From Scalesia atractyloides (Eukaryota; Streptophyta; Magnoliopsida; Asterales; Asteraceae): 64,000 bases of DNA. Every line of letters begins with the position of its first letter. Positions within the stretch are counted from its first letter, which is position 1. The position numbers were made by a program, and so were the translations under genes. The notes under the pieces were generated by a model. The model saw nothing but the letters and a program-made list of their open reading frames with translations, ran no database searches and was not told the DNA's origin. The DNA lies in NCBI GenBank assembly GCA_947069175.1, contig CAMTDV010000018.1, forward strand, positions 37,646,869 through 37,710,868, written 5' to 3'. This document shows, piece by piece, positions 46,858 to 60,452 of this stretch.

Positions 46858-46869
46858 TGGTATCAGAGC
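46858..46869 (+). other. Copia-D primer-binding site
   Basis: TGGTATCAGAGC, two bases after the LTR. Confidence 0.9.
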
Positions 46870-47098
46870 CACGGTACTTAGATTGGTGAAATCATAGCAA
46901 GATCTACTCTTATTCTACCTCTTTCTACCATTTTTTCTTCATTTTTCAAAGAAAACAATGAATTCACGGATAAAAGTTGTTGATTTTTGAGTATGTCATG
47001 TAAAATACACTTGTGATAAACCCCTGAGAGTTTGGACATCAAATTCAAACGAATTGCTATCAAAAAGTTCAAAAAACCATGTTTTACTAACTTATTCT

Positions 47099-47440
47099 GG
47101 CCGGACTTGAGATCAAGTTCGCCCGAACTTGACTAAAATTCATTGAATTTTAATCAAGTTCGCCTGAACTTGATATATCTTCAAGCTTTTAACCACAAGT
47201 TCGCTCTAATTCTTTTAAAAATCCTTCAATTTTTTCAAGTTCGCCTGAACTTGTATAAATTTGTTGAAATTTTAGCATAAGTTCGCCCGAACTTAGCTAA
47301 TTTCTTGACAACTATTATTAAGTTCGCCCGAACTTAATCCGGGAGAAATTTTTCAAAAGTTCAACCACAAGTTCGCCCGAACTTGTGTAAAATCAATATG
47401 ATTTCTCACCATCTGCAAGTTCGCCCGAACTTGTCAGTTT
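47099..47440 (+). repeat. Palindrome cluster in Copia-D leader
   Basis: About eight copies of AAGTTCGCCCGAACTT or one-mismatch variants (GCCTGAACTT and others) spaced 35-60 bp, between the primer site and the gag ATG. The sequences between the copies are unrelated AT-rich text, so this is not a simple tandem repeat. Confidence 0.85.
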
Positions 47441-47501
47441 ACTGATAATTTTTCGAAGTTTGTGAACATGTGTTTTTCAACAAAATTTGTCAGTTTTCAA
47501 A

Positions 47502-50500
47502 ATGGAAGATTTGCACACTGCTTTCATGACTGCAACCACGTCAAATGCTCAGATGCTGAACCAAGAAAACATCAACAACGAGATGGGCACGTCTGTTAAA
47601 CCTCTGAAACTCATGTGTATGGACGAATATGAGGGTTGGAAGGAGAAGTTCATGAATTGGGTCCAAGCCACATATTTCCACAACTGGGTGGCCATCGAGA
47701 CTAGTTATACATGGCCCAGGGATGAGAACGACAATGTTATTAATATCAGCAAATTCTCTACTATACAGAAAGATGCATACGTTACCGAGAAAAAAGATGA
47801 TAAGCTTGATTCAACAATCGGTGAAAGAAGATATTCTGATGCTGCTACCTGAATTCAAAACTGTACAAGAGCTATGAAAATCCCTAAAGAACAAATACTA
47901 GGGAAGTGCAGAAATGGTCGAAAGCAAGAAAGCAATGATCATGAAAGAATTCGACATATTTACAATGATTAAAGGAGAAACGATGAAATAAATGATCGAA
48001 AGATTTTTCCATCTGAAAGTGATCATGAGGAGATACGGACTTGAGAAAACAGAAGAAGAATACATCGATAAGCTTGCTGACGCTTTACCAGAGGGAGAAT
48101 GGACGACTTACTCATGGTGCTCAAAGAAAGTCCGGTTGGGAGTACTTCAAACTATCAACTTTCATTTATAAACTGGAGGGGCATGAGATGGAGTTATTAA
48201 AGATAGCAAAATCGAAGAATGCCAATGTGACTCAAGATGTAGGGCTATACTACAAGACAGGAGTTCAAGATAATATCAGTGGCCCGAAAATCCAAACCGC
48301 TTTTAGCGCAAATCTGAGTTCTTCGAACCATTCGCCATAGAGTCAAAGTCAATCATTTCCAAAATGTGATCAGAGTCCGCAAAGTTCTTCATTCTCAAGC
48401 ACAGGATCAAATTCCTCATATCAGAGTCAAGCAAATCAGAATCATCAAATGAATTCTGATCCGAATGTATACAAGTGTAACATTGCTGTCAATTTAAACA
48501 ATGTTGTTTCTGAGAAAGTTGCCAAACAACACATGACTCTTCACTCCACAGTGCTAGAATCATACGAAAGCTTAGTGGCCGGAAAGATTGGAAATCCGGA
48601 AATGACTTCCGAAGATTACGATCAAATAGACGAAGAATAACTCGAACTAATGGACATCAAATGGTCCTTAGCATCAATCATTCGGAGGGTCACAAAGTTC
48701 ATGGCACTTACTGGCAGAGATATCAGGAACTCAAGCAACAAATTAGGGTTCGACAAAACGAAAGTCACCTGCTTCAGATGCCGACAGAAAGGGCACTTCA
48801 AGAGAGAATGCAAAAATCCTGAAGCAACTGGCAATCAGAGTCCATTTGGAGGTGGCAATGAGTATTACAAGAAGTCACTACAATACAAGCCTTTCCCAAA
48901 GAAGACTCAAGTCGAAATCCAAGAGAAATTAAACACCAACAACACAGAAAAGGCAATGGTCGCTTCAAATGAAGATGACGGTTTTGATTGGAATTCATAT
49001 ATTGGCAAAAAGACAGGTGTTGCTCTTATAGCTGAGATTGTTGAAGATACATCTGCCGATGCAGCCATGGAAAGTGCATTACTAGAGGAATACATGCAAC
49101 AAGCTGAATTGGAAGAAATTTATTAGTATACAAAGATGCAGGGTATCCTTTCCCCTAATATTTCTACTAATTTTGCAGGTTGTTTCGGTGAAACAATGTC
49201 TTCAGAGAATGTTGCGAAGGAAAAGCCCGAAATCAAAGAAATTATCAATGTGAACAAAGAAGTGAATGAAGAAAACCTTACCGAGATCGCCAACAAGGCC
49301 ATGATGGCAAATCTAACAAAGGTAGGTTCAGAAGAAAAGGTAAAGGTTGTAGAAAAGGAGGTAGTAAAAGCCGTTGAGGTTGTAAAGCCTTGTACGAAGT
49401 GTGCTGAACCATGTATTCAATGTGCTGAAAAATCACAGATCATAGCCGAACTCAATGTGCATAATAACAATTTCAAATATGATTATCGCACAATGAAGGA
49501 GGCGTATGACAAAATGAAAGATGATTACAGCAGGTTGGATAGAAATAATATTGAACAAGATGAATCCATCGGAATGTTAAAAGCTACTTTAATGGAAAAA
49601 AAAAGCTATTAATGTTTATTGCTGAAGTAAAACAAGAGCTACAAGACATGAAGATCGAAACCGAAAGGGTTCGGCAGCTTCTAAAGAGCTATACCACGAA
49701 TGCCTATGTCATCGATCACATTCTTCCAACAATTCAATCGGAAGAAAATGTTCAGAAAGGCAAAGGTAAGAAACGTGGAGAATATACCAATGTTCCACCA
49801 CGCCTATGCGAAAAGTATTGTCGCAAAAAGGCTGAGGGGATGGAAAATGCGCTCAACATTGAACTTTTAACTGAAAAGAAAAACGAGCTGCCTGAGAACA
49901 TTGATATAACCTACACGAGTGATGTGGCGAAGCTGTGGTTAAGCAAGTTGTTGATAATGTCTTGAGTGAATCTGATGATGGCAGCTATGAAAGCGCCAAC
50001 TCGAGTTCGGATAATTCTGATTCACTATCTGAAGATGACGATAAATCATCAGATGATAGCCTAAGTGATGATCCTAACGTTGTCATGTACAAAGTTAAGG
50101 ATTCTGATAGACTATACTTCGACGATAGCTTTCCGATTTGAAATGTGAAGGAAGAGCAGCTTGACAAATTCTTCAAACTCGTGGAAGTTTCATCAGAAGA
50201 GTTGGTAATTAGTCAAAAGAAGTTTTACTCCAAACCTAAAAGAAATAACTACCGAAGAAACAGGGGTGATTTTCCTGAAAATAGGAGAGCTGGGAAGGGT
50301 TTGGATGGGGAAGAAGAACCGAAGAAGAAAGTGTCACCATTTCGCGAATACAAGGATAAAAACATGACATTTGTTTATGGGACAAGCACGGTTCAAGAGG
50401 AATGTTTGATTGGAAAGTAGTCAAACGATGAATTTAAGAAAGCAAAAGAACTTCGAGATAAGACCAAAGCCGCAAGTGGTGTAAAATCCACTAGTGGTCA

Positions 50501-50549
50501 CTCACATGATGATCGGACTTGCTTTAAATGTAATGAAGTTGGTCACATT
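47502..50549 (+). pseudogene. gag: Copia-D gag, broken and truncated
   Basis: Starts MEDLHTAFMTATTSN and reads in pieces: 47502-47852, about 47860-48340, 48449-48640 (ended by TAA at 48638), 48650-49126, 49136-49612, 49612-49965, 49935-50141 and 50145-50420. Domains in order: a UBN2/Copia-type Gag core (EYEGWKEKFMNWVQA), the first zinc knuckle CFRCRQKGHFKREC (about 48770), a long coiled-coil-like charged region with CTKCAEPCIQCAE (about 49390-49430), an acidic Ser/Asp stretch (SDDDDPNVVMYKVK-like, about 49980-50110), and the start of a second knuckle CFKCNEVGH cut by Copia-E. It is much longer than a simple Copia Gag and shares its plan with Copia-E. Confidence 0.82.
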
Positions 50550-50973
50550 TGTTGGTGCATATGTCTGTTGCCTACGTCATTATGTATCGAGTCTGAGTGA
50601 ATAGGGCTTAATCTGTTAGAAACTAGGCGTATTTATAGGTTTAGGAAGACAAGTTCGTTGGTCAGTGTATGTGAGATGTCAAGTTCGGCCGAACTTGACT
50701 AGGTCAAGTTCGCCCGGACATGTTTCCTCACTATCAAACTTCCACATCTATAAATAGGTGCCTTGGGATTTCATTTGTAAGAGTTGGAGATTTTGGCACA
50801 GAGACGGCGAAGCTCTATCGGATCCGGTTCTCGAATGTATTGAACTTTAGATCAATGAAAACAACATTTAAATGAGTAATTCTTGTCATTTGATTAACTT
50901 GTCATTAGTTTCCGCCTAATCAGACAATAGATAACAAATTTAGGTTCTCGTGCTAATCGTGGACGTTCCTACA
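50550..50973 (+). repeat. Copia-E 5' LTR
   Basis: 424 bp, TGTTGGTGCATATG to CGTTCCTACA. The TATA box CTATAAATAGG is at 50748-50758. Two palindrome copies lie upstream (about 50678-50715). Confidence 0.87.
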
Positions 50974-50975
50974 AG

Positions 50976-50987
50976 TGGTATCAGAGC
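50976..50987 (+). other. Copia-E primer-binding site
   Basis: TGGTATCAGAGC, two bases after the LTR. A second copy of the site, without an LTR before it, is at about 56556-56567. Confidence 0.9.
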
Positions 50988-51217
50988 CTGGATACCTAAA
51001 TTTGTTGGAATCAAGACAAGAATTTCTCTATTTCATCTCCATTCTATCATTTTTCTTAACATTTTCACATATTTGATGATTTCATGGTCAAAAATGGATG
51101 ATTTTTTAATATGTCATGTAAAACACACTATTAACAAATCCCTGAGAGTTTGGACATCAAATTCAATCAAATTGATATAAAAAAGTTGGAAAAACCATGT
51201 TTTTGGAACAAGCCATG

Positions 51218-51645
51218 GCCGAACTTAACATCAAGTTCGACCGAAATTGATTAAAATCTCACAGATTTTCATCAAGTTCGACCGAACTTGATAGGATATT
51301 CAAGATTTTTGTGAGAAGTTCGCTCGAACTTGAAGGATATTTCAATAGTTTTAGTTAAGTTCGACCGAACTTGATCGAATCTCATTGAATTTTATTCACA
51401 AGTTCGCCCGAACTTGACGAACTCATTGAAATATTACCTTAGTTCGACCGAACTTAAGTGTTTGTCTTGAAATCTTACACAAGTCTGCTCCAAGTGTGAT
51501 TTTTCTGAAAAGAAATACCAAGTTCGGCCGCACTTGAGTATAAGTGATAAAATTCTGAAAATTGTTATCTAAGTTCGACCGACCTTGTTGAAACTTGATT
51601 TCAAAATTGGTTTTGACACAAGTTCGACCGAACTTGCTTGTTGCT
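51218..51645 (+). repeat. Palindrome cluster in Copia-E leader, copy 1
   Basis: About eight copies, mostly with the centre AC (AAGTTCGACCGAACTT), spaced 40-60 bp. The copy 2 equivalent is at about 56810-57225, with some motifs decayed differently. Confidence 0.85.
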
Positions 51646-51701
51646 AATCAATTGTCAAGTGTTTTTGATCGTATTCTGAGATGAGTCTTCAGGAGGTCAA
51701 A

Positions 51702-54637
51702 ATGAAGATTTCCACAACGTGTTTGTTTCTCAAATGGCTTCTTCATCAAATGCTAATACTCTTGTGGTGAACCAGATGAATATCGACAACGAAATGGGTA
51801 CTACTCAGAAACCGCCAAAGCTAATGAGTATAGACGAGTTTGAAGGATGGAAAAAAAATTGTGAATTGGATACAAGCAAATCAATTCGACAGTTGGGTTG
51901 CAGTTGAGGATGGTTACAAATGGTCCAAGGATGAGAGTAATCAAGATCTTCCGTTGAACAAGTTCTCTCCAACCGACAAAAATAATAATGTCGCTGAGAA
52001 GAAAATGATTAGCATGATTCAAAAATCAGTGAAGGAAGATATTTTGATATTGTTACCAGAGTTTGATACTTCACAAGAATTATGGCACTCTCTTTGTGAC
52101 AAATTCAAAGGAAGTGATAAAATGATTAAAAGCAAGAAGGCCTTAATTAAGAAAGAATTTGAAATCTTCACAGTGATCAAAGGTGAATCTATGAAGCAGA
52201 TGATTGATAGATACTGTCACCTCATGGTTCAGATGCGAAGACATGAAATCAAAAGAACTAACGAAGAACAGATTGAGAAGTTGGCCGATGCACTTCGAGA
52301 AGGAGAATGGACGACATATCTGACGATTCTGAAGAATAGTCCATCTTGGAGACATTTCAAATTGTCATCTTTCATCGACAAATTAGAAGGTCATGAAATG
52401 GAGTTGATGAAGATTGCAAAATCAAAGAATACTAATGTTGTTCAAGATGTCGGTGTCTATTACAAAGGAGGCATTCAAGAGACTCCAATTCAAAGCCTGA
52501 AAATCCAAACAGCATTTAGTGCAAATGCAAATTCTTCTCCAAGTCAAAGTTCTCCATATGCTGGTTATACTAGTGCTAGTTCAAGCTCTTTATTTCAAAA
52601 TCAGACAAACCAAGCCAGTTCTGATTCAAATATTTTCCAGTGCAACATAGCGGTTGATTTGAAGAACGTATTTCCTGAAAAGCTGGCCAAACAACACATA
52701 GCACTTCTTGCTACTGTCCTCGAATCATCTGAAAGTCTCGTTGCGGGAAAAATTGGTAATCTAGAGATTACCGCTGAAGATTATGATCAGGTAGACGAAG
52801 AAGAGTTGGAATTGATGGATATCAAGTGGAGCCTTGCATCCATTATCAGAAGAATTTCCAAATTTGTGGCGCACATTGGAAGGGATATTGGTAACTCAAG
52901 CAACAAGCTTGGTTTTGATAAGACTAATGTCACATGCTTCAGGTGTAGACAAAAGGGACACTTCAAACGTGAATGCAGTAATCAAGAAACAAGTGGAAAC
53001 CAAAATCCTTTTGGAAGCAACAATGAGTACTACAAGAAAGCTCTTCAATACAAGCCATATCCAAAGAGAACGCAAATTGATGTAGAAGAGAAATCTGCAA
53101 AGAAACACGAACAAGCTCTTGTTGCTAATCATGAAGAAGATGGTTTTGACTGGAACAAATACATCGGAAAGAAACTAGTGTTGCTATGATGGCAGAGGTT
53201 GTGAATGAATCTAAGACATCGTATGTTGATGCTTCTTTGGAAAATGCGATCATGGAAGCATACATGCGAAGAACTGAGGAAGAAGAGACAGCTTATGTTG
53301 AGATGGAAAGACAAGAAGCCTTTAAAGCAGAGGCCGAAAAGGTAAAAGCTGAGGTAAATGTGTCTGAAAAGGAGGTTGTGAAAGTTGTGGAGGTTGAAAA
53401 ACCTTGCACAAAGTGCACAAATCCTTGGGAACCCTGTCTTGAAAAGGTCAAAGTCATAAGAGAGTTAACTGTACATAATGAAACTTTTCGTTATGATTAC
53501 AGAAACATGAAAGAAGCTTATGATAAAATATCAAGCAAATATAAAAATGTCAAAAAAGCAAATCTTGAGCTTGGTGCTAATGTAAAAATGTTAACTGCAA
53601 ATAGTTATTGAGAAACAAAAGGCAATTAACATGTATATTATACCATTGTTGAAACAAAACGTGAGCTTCATGACATAAAAATTGAAACAGAACGGGTAAG
53701 ACAGCTTTTAAAGAACTACACGACAAACGCGTATGTCATTGATCACATTTTACCTACGATTAAATTGGAGGAAATGATGATAAACCAAAGCATAAAGAAT
53801 ACCGAAATGTTCCTCCACCATTTCTTTCAAGTTATTCCTGCAAGAAAGATGATGAAGTTGAAAAGACATTTAATATACGACTTTTATCTGAAATGAAAGA
53901 TAAATTGCCTGAGAACATTGACGTAGACTTTACGAAATCAAATGATGACATTAAAGCGGTGGTAAATAATGTTGTAAAAAATGTTCTTGGAAATGATTCT
54001 GACGAGAACAGTTCTGGTTCACAATCCGAAAGTGACGATATAGCATCAGAAAATGATCTAAGTGACGATCCTAACGTTGTCATGTACAAACTTAAGGATT
54101 CTGATAGATTATATTTCGATGATAGCTTTCCGATTCGGAACGTGAAAGAAGATCAAATTGACAGGTTTTTCAAACTTGTGGAAGTTTTGTCAGATGATCT
54201 CAATAAAAATCAAACGAAATTTTATTCTAAACCCAAAAAGAATTTTAACAACTACCGTAGGAATGGTGGTGATTTTCCTGAACAGGAGAGCAGGTTTGGA
54301 TTTGGAGGAAGAAGAAGATGAACCGACGAAGAAACTGAAGACAACGTTCCAGGAGTACAAAGGTAAAAACATGAAGTTTGTGTACGGAACAAATACGGTT
54401 CAAGAAGAAGGTAAGATTGGTAAGCAATCGAATGATGAATTCAAGAAAGAAAAAGAACTTCGGGACAAGGCTAAGACCAAGTCCACAAGTGGATTAAAAC
54501 CCACTAGTGGAAATGTTTCTGATAACCGGACTTGCTTTAAATGCAATAATATTGGACATATTGCACGCAAGTGTCTGAATCTAAAGCCTGTGTTTCCTCG
54601 AAGAAAAACCGAATCAAAAGATGAAAAGCAAAAATAA
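51702..54637 (+). pseudogene. gag: Copia-E gag, copy 1
   Basis: The ATG at 51702 is followed by a one-base deletion relative to copy 2. The longest open piece (51840-53189, 449 codons) contains the Gag core with MIKSKKALIKKEFEIF and ESMKQMIDRYCHLMVQMRR and an intact knuckle CFRCRQKGHFKREC. Frames 53186-53611 and 53893-54321 carry the charged coiled-coil part (CTKCTNPWEPC) and the acidic DDPNVVMYKLKDSDRLYFDD block. The last piece, to 54637, has a second intact knuckle CFKCNNIGHIARKC and a basic tail. At least three frameshifts break it. Two knuckles far apart in one long Gag are unusual for Copia. Confidence 0.85.
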
Positions 54638-56551
54638 CCAGATATTGTGAAATCTATTATAAGTCAAATAGAAACTATGAATCTAAAAACGAAGTAAAAC
54701 CTAAAACAAGTTCAAAGTTTGAAAACTCAACATTTGAAAAAGGTGAAACTTCAAGTTTTAATGAAATCAAAGATTCTAGGTTCTATATCAAGAAAGCAAG
54801 AAGCAAACTACAATCATGGGTTGCTAAGAAAAGGCTTTCATCATTGAGTCAATAATCAAACAGACAAAGAAAGAAAGAAAAGATAAAAACGTTTTCAGAA
54901 TCGACACTGGACGAAATGTTTGATGATGATTTTGAATATGATGAAGAGTTAGAATATGGTTATGATGCTTATCAGTACAAACCCAAAACCAAAAAGGTTT
55001 GGGTTTCATTTTTCAAATAGTTGTTTCATGTGCAGGAGTCCCAAGATCCACTCTATCAAAGTTGATACAGGATAGCGGAGCTCCATGAGTTTTTAACTTA
55101 ACAAGAAAGTCATATTCTTTGATGGTTTTTTGAAATTACAAAGTGGTTGAAAAAGAAAAGTTAAAAAGAATTTTTGAAAACTTGAGAAAATCCACACCGT
55201 TGAACAGAACACTGATTGTTAGAAATTCAAAAACATTATAAAATTCAAAATGTACAAAAACATTGAAAAAAGTCAAAAAGATTTTGGTTGTCAAAAAGGA
55301 AATGATAGTACATAAGTGGACTATCACAGTATGCTAAAGAATTGTAAAGTTTAAAAGTGATAAATAAGTATTACTATGAATGTGTCGATAGGCTTTACAC
55401 GTTCAGTAGATTGTTTCCGGGATATAAACTAAATTTAAAACTGCTTAATCTTGTGGATTAACACATCTTTGATATATGGACTTAGTACTCTGAAATTTCG
55501 ATTGAAGGGTTGCCTGATTTTGAGATACGAGGTCTTTATAGAAGTTGATATAGGGTATTATACAAGTTCTTCTGATTTTGCGGAAGCAATAGCCTAGAAC
55601 TTTTATAATGCTTTTTCTATAAACACCTAAAAGCTGCATGCAATCTTGAAAAGTATCGAAAGATCTAATCGTTTGCAATGCTTAAAAGATTCCTTAAGTG
55701 GAACACACCTTAAAGACGAGCCTTCATCTCTTTGTCTGGACGATAGTACTAACCTGAGCTCTTAAGGTCTCGCATTAACACAATGACAGATATCAATTAT
55801 GCTATATTCACCTGTAAGATGAAATTTAGGGAATCTGGATTCGGGAGTATATTCAAGAAGTGGGAAACACATTCAAGTCAAGTTTCTTAAATCATATCTT
55901 AACATATCTAAGAACAATTGAGAAACGTGGTAAAGTTTAAGAGGACAAACATATCGACAATCTAGGTAAACGAGTTTAAAACTTAAAGTCTTCAAAAGGT
56001 CAACGGTACTGGTGATATGTCTCAAAACAACTGATATGATCCTTAGACACGAATTCAAAAAAATATGTCTGAAATATGTTTGTACATAGTTTACTTTACT
56101 TGTTAAAAGTTTTGTAAATACTTTACTTGCTTTTCAAGATAAAAATCAAAAACATTTTCAGTGTGTTTTGCATAAACTTTCTAAAATACAAAAAGATTTT
56201 GTTTCTTCATTAGTTTCAATGAACCAATGTTGGAGAACGGATCTTCAAAGTCTGGTAAGAAAATCTGATAATTGTTTAAAAGTTCATTAATTTAAAACTT
56301 TAAAATCAGATTGTTCATAACGGTTTTTCAAACTGAGGTCATTGATTTGGACTTGGTTGAGATATTTGGTTAATCAAGGTCATTAACTCGGACTTGATCA
56401 ACTAAGTGGATTTTTACAAATCAAATGATAAAAATATGAAAGTTGAAGGTCTTAAATGTAAAATGTATTCAAGGTCATTAAGTTGAACTTGAAACATTCA
56501 AAGTTTTGAAATAACTGAAAAATGAAGACTAAAATTGGAAATACAAGTATT
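54638..56551 (+). other. Copia-E region where pol would be expected, copy 1
   Basis: A short coding-like tail (to about 55020) is followed by a trace resembling a Copia protease site (IQDSGAP, about 55062-55085). After that about 1.4 kb is AT-rich without coding potential. Repeats of AAGGTCATTAACT-GGACTTG appear near 56330-56500. I find no integrase or reverse transcriptase motif. Confidence 0.6.
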
Positions 56552-57284
56552 ATACAAGTGGTATCAGAGCCTGGATACCTAAATTTGCTGGAATCAAGAC
56601 AAGAATTTCTCTATTTCATCTCCATTCTATCATTTTTCTTAACATTTTCACATATTTGATGATTACATGGTTAAAAATGGATGATTTTTGAATATGTCAT
56701 GTAAAACACACTATTAACAAACCCCTGAGAGTTTGGACATCAAATTCAATCAAATTGATATCAAAAAGTTGGAAAAACCCTGTTTTTGGAACAAGCCATG
56801 GCCGAACTTAACATCAAGTTCGACCGAACTTGATTAAAATCTCACAGATTTTCATCAAGTTCCACCTAACTTAATAGGATTTTCAAGATTTTTGTGAGAA
56901 GTTCGCTCGAACTTGAAGGATATTTCAATAGTTTTAGTTAAGTTCGACCGAACTTGATCGAATCTCATTGAATTTTATTCACAAGTTCACCCGAACTTGA
57001 CGAACTCATTGAAATATTACCTAAGTTCGACCGAACTTAAGTGTTTGTCTTGAAATCTTACACAAGTCCACTCGAAGTGTGATTTTTTTCAAAAGAAATA
57101 CCAAGTTCGACCGAAATTGAGTATAAGTGATAAAATTCTGAAAATTGTTATCTAAGTTCGACCGAACTTGTTGAAACTTGATTTCAAAATCGGTTTTGAC
57201 ACAAGTTCGACCGAACTTGCTTGTTGCTAATCAATTGTTAAGTGTTTTTGATCGTATTCTCAGATAAGTCTTCAGGAGGTCAAA

Positions 57285-60188
57285 ATGGAAGATTTCCACA
57301 ACGTGTTTGTTTTTCAAATGGCTTCTTCGTCAAATGCTAATACTCTTGCGGCGAACCAGATGAATATCGACAACGAAATGGGTACTACTTAGAAACCGCC
57401 AAAGCTAATGAGTATAGACGAGTTTGAATGATGGAAAGAAAAATTTGTGAATTGGATACAAGCAAATCAATTCGACAGCTGGGTTGCAGTTGAGGATGGT
57501 TACAAATGGCCAAAGGATGAGCGAAATCAAGATCTTCCGTTGAACAAGTTCTCTCCGACCGACAAAAATAATTATGTCGCTGAGAAGAAAATGATTAGCT
57601 TGATCAACAATCAGTAAAGGAAGATATTTTGATATTGTTACCAGAGTTTGATACTTCACAAGAATTATGGCACTCTCTTTGACAAATTCAAAGGAAGTGA
57701 TGAAATGATTAAAAGCAAGAAGGCCTTAATTAAGAAAGAATTTGAAATCTTCACAATGATCAAAGGTGAATCTATGAAGCAGATGATTGATAGATACTGT
57801 CACCTCATGGTTCAGATGCGAAGACATAATATCAAAAGAACTAACGAAGAGCAGATTGAGAAGTTGGCCGATGCACTTCCAGAAGGAGAATGGATGACAT
57901 ATCTGATGATTCTGAAGAATAGTCCATCTTGGAGACATTTCAAATTGTCATCTTTCATCAACAAATTTCAAGGTCATGAAATGGAGTTGATGAAGATTGC
58001 AAAATCAAAGAATACTAATGTTGTTCAAGATGTCGGTGTCTATTACAAATGAGGCATTCAAGATACTCCGATTCAAAGCCTGAAAATCCAAACAGCATTT
58101 AGTGCAAATGCAAATTCTTCTCCAAGTCAAAATTCTCCATATGCTGGTTATACTAGTGCTAGTTCAAGCTCTTCATTTCAAAATAAGACAAACCTAGCCA
58201 GTTCTGATTCAAATGTTTTACAGTGCAACATAGCGGTTGATTTGAAGAACGTATTTCCAGAAAAAGTGGCCAAACAACACGTAGCACTTCTTGCTACTGT
58301 CCTCGAATCATATGAAAGTCTCGTTGCGGGAAAAATTGGTAATCCAGAGATGACCGCCGAAGATTATGATCAGGTAGACGAAGAAGAGTTGGAATTGATG
58401 AATATCAAGTGGAGCCTTGCATCCATTATCAGAAGAGTTTCCAAATTTGTGGCGCTCACTGGAAGGGATATTGGTAACTCAAGCAACAAGCTCGGATTTG
58501 ACAAGACTAAGGTCACATGGTTCAGGTGTCGACAAAAGGGACACTTCAAACGTGAATGCAGTAATCAAGAAGCAAGTGGAAACCAAAATCCTTTTGGAAG
58601 CAACAATGAGTACTACAAGAAAGCTCTTCAATACAAGCCATATCCAAAGAGGACGTAAATTGATGTAGAAGATAAATCTGAAAAGAAACCCGAACAAGCT
58701 CATGTTGCTAATCATGAAGAAGATGGTTTTGACTGGAACAGATACATCGGAAAGAAAACTGGTGTTGCTATGATGGCAGAGGTTGTGAATGAATCTGAGA
58801 CATCGTATGTTGATGCTGCTTTGGAAAATGCAATCCTGGAAGCATACATACGAAGAACTGAGGAAGAAGAGACAGCTTATGCTGAGATGCAAAGACAAGA
58901 AGCCTTGAAAGCAGAGGCCGAAAAGGTAAAAGCTGAGGTAAATGTGTCTGAAAAGAAGGTTGTGAAAGTTGTGGAGTTTGAAAAACTTTGAAAAGGTCAA
59001 ATTCAAGAAAGAGTTAACTGTACATAATGAAACTTTTCGTTATGATTACAGAAACATGAAAGAAGCTTATGACAAAATATCAAGCAAATATAAAAATGTC
59101 GAAAAAGCAAATCTTGAGCTTGGTGCTAATGTAAAAATGTTAAATGCAACAGTTATTGAAAAACAAAAGGCAATTAACATGTATATTAATACCATTGCTG
59201 AAACAAAACGTGAGCTTCATGACATAAAAATTGAAACAGAACAGGTAAGACAGTTTTTAAAGACCTACACGACAAACGCGTATGTCATTGATCACATTTT
59301 ACCTACGATTAAATCGGAGGAAATGATGATAAACCAAAGCGTAAAGAATACCGAAATGTTCCTCCACCATTTCTTTCAAGTTATTCCTGCAAGAAAGATG
59401 ATGAAGTTGAAAAGACATTTAATATACTACTTTTATCTGAAATGAAAGATAAATTGCCTGAGAACATTGACGTAGACTTTACGAAATCAAATGATGACAT
59501 TAAAGCGGTGGTAAATAATGTTGTAAAAAATGTTCTGGGAAATGATTCTGACGAGAACAGCTCTGGTTCACAATCCGAAAGTGACGATATAGCATCAGAA
59601 AATGATCTAAGTGACGATCCTAACGTTGTCATGTACAAAGTTAAGGATTCTGATAGATTATATTTCGATGATAGCTTTCCGATTCGGAATGTGAAAGAAG
59701 ATCAAATTGACAAGTTTTTCAAACTTGTGGAAGTTTTGTCAGATGATCTCAATAAAAATCAAAAGAAATTTTATTCTAAACCCAAAAGGAATTTTAATAA
59801 CTACCGTAGGAATGGTGGTGATTTTCCTGAGAACAGGAGAGCAGGTTTGGATTTGGAGGAAGAAGAAGATGAACCGACGAAGAAACAGAAGACAACGTTC
59901 CAGGAGTACAAATGTAAAAACATGAAGTTTGTGTACGGAACAAATACGGTTCAAGAAGAAGGTAAGATTGGTAAGCAATCGAATGATGAATTCAAGAAAG
60001 AAAAAGAACTTCGGGACAAGGCTAAGACCAAGTCCACAAGTGGATATAAACCCACTAGTGGAAATGTTTCTGATAACCGGACTTGCTTTAAATGCAAAAA
60101 TATTGGACATATTGCACGCAAGTGTCTGAATCTAAAGCCTGTGTTTCCTCGAAGAAAAACCGAATCAAAAGATGAAAAGCAAAAATAA
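57285..60188 (+). pseudogene. gag: Copia-E gag, copy 2
   Basis: Starts MEDFHNVFVFQMASSSNAN. A TAG at about 57390 and TGA at about 57429 break the first part. Open pieces are 57648-58052, 58242-58658, 58770-58991, 58969-59445 and 59442-60188. The first zinc knuckle has lost its first cysteine (WFRCRQKGHFKREC). The second is intact (CFKCKNIGHIARKC). The last piece (248 codons) contains the acidic block DDPNVVMYKVKDSDRLYFDD and the basic tail. A frame continuing to about 60452 corresponds to the end of copy 1. It is inactive. Confidence 0.85.
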
Positions 60189-60452
60189 CCAGATATTGTG
60201 AAATCTATTATAAAGTCAAATAGAAACTATGAATCTAAAAACGAAGTAAAACCTAAAACAAGTTCAAAGTTTGAAAACTCAACATTTGAAAAAGGTGAAA
60301 CATCAAGTTTTAATGAAATCAAAGATTCTTGGTTCTATATCAAGAAAGCAAGAAGCAAACTACAATCATGGGTTGCTAAGAAAAGGCTTTCATCATCTGA
60401 AGAACAAAGTCTGTTGCTGATAAAACTGAAAATATCAAATCGATTGAGTTAA

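Larger units (their letters stand above)
46432..50549 (+). mobile_element. Copia-D, 5' part, gag-only in window
   Basis: Begins with a 424-bp LTR inside Copia-F gag and runs to position 50549, where Copia-E interrupts its second Gag zinc knuckle. It has a primer site, a palindrome-rich leader and a long decayed gag. The left flank before the LTR is AGATG. The matching duplication should lie right of the window. Confidence 0.85.
50974..56551 (+). repeat. Copia-E internal duplication, copy 1
   Basis: About 5.6 kb that is repeated directly at 56552-62390 at high similarity. It lacks about 260 bp present in copy 2 (60815-61090), with the deletion joined at ATTGTT-AGAAATTC near 55220. Otherwise it covers the leader, gag, a protease-like trace and the non-coding tail. 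Confidence 0.85.

Noticed and set aside
55062..55327. Possible start of pol after the protease-like trace in Copia-E
   Set aside because: The following frames are Lys/Asn-rich low-complexity text with no integrase motif, and copy 2 shows the same non-coding character.
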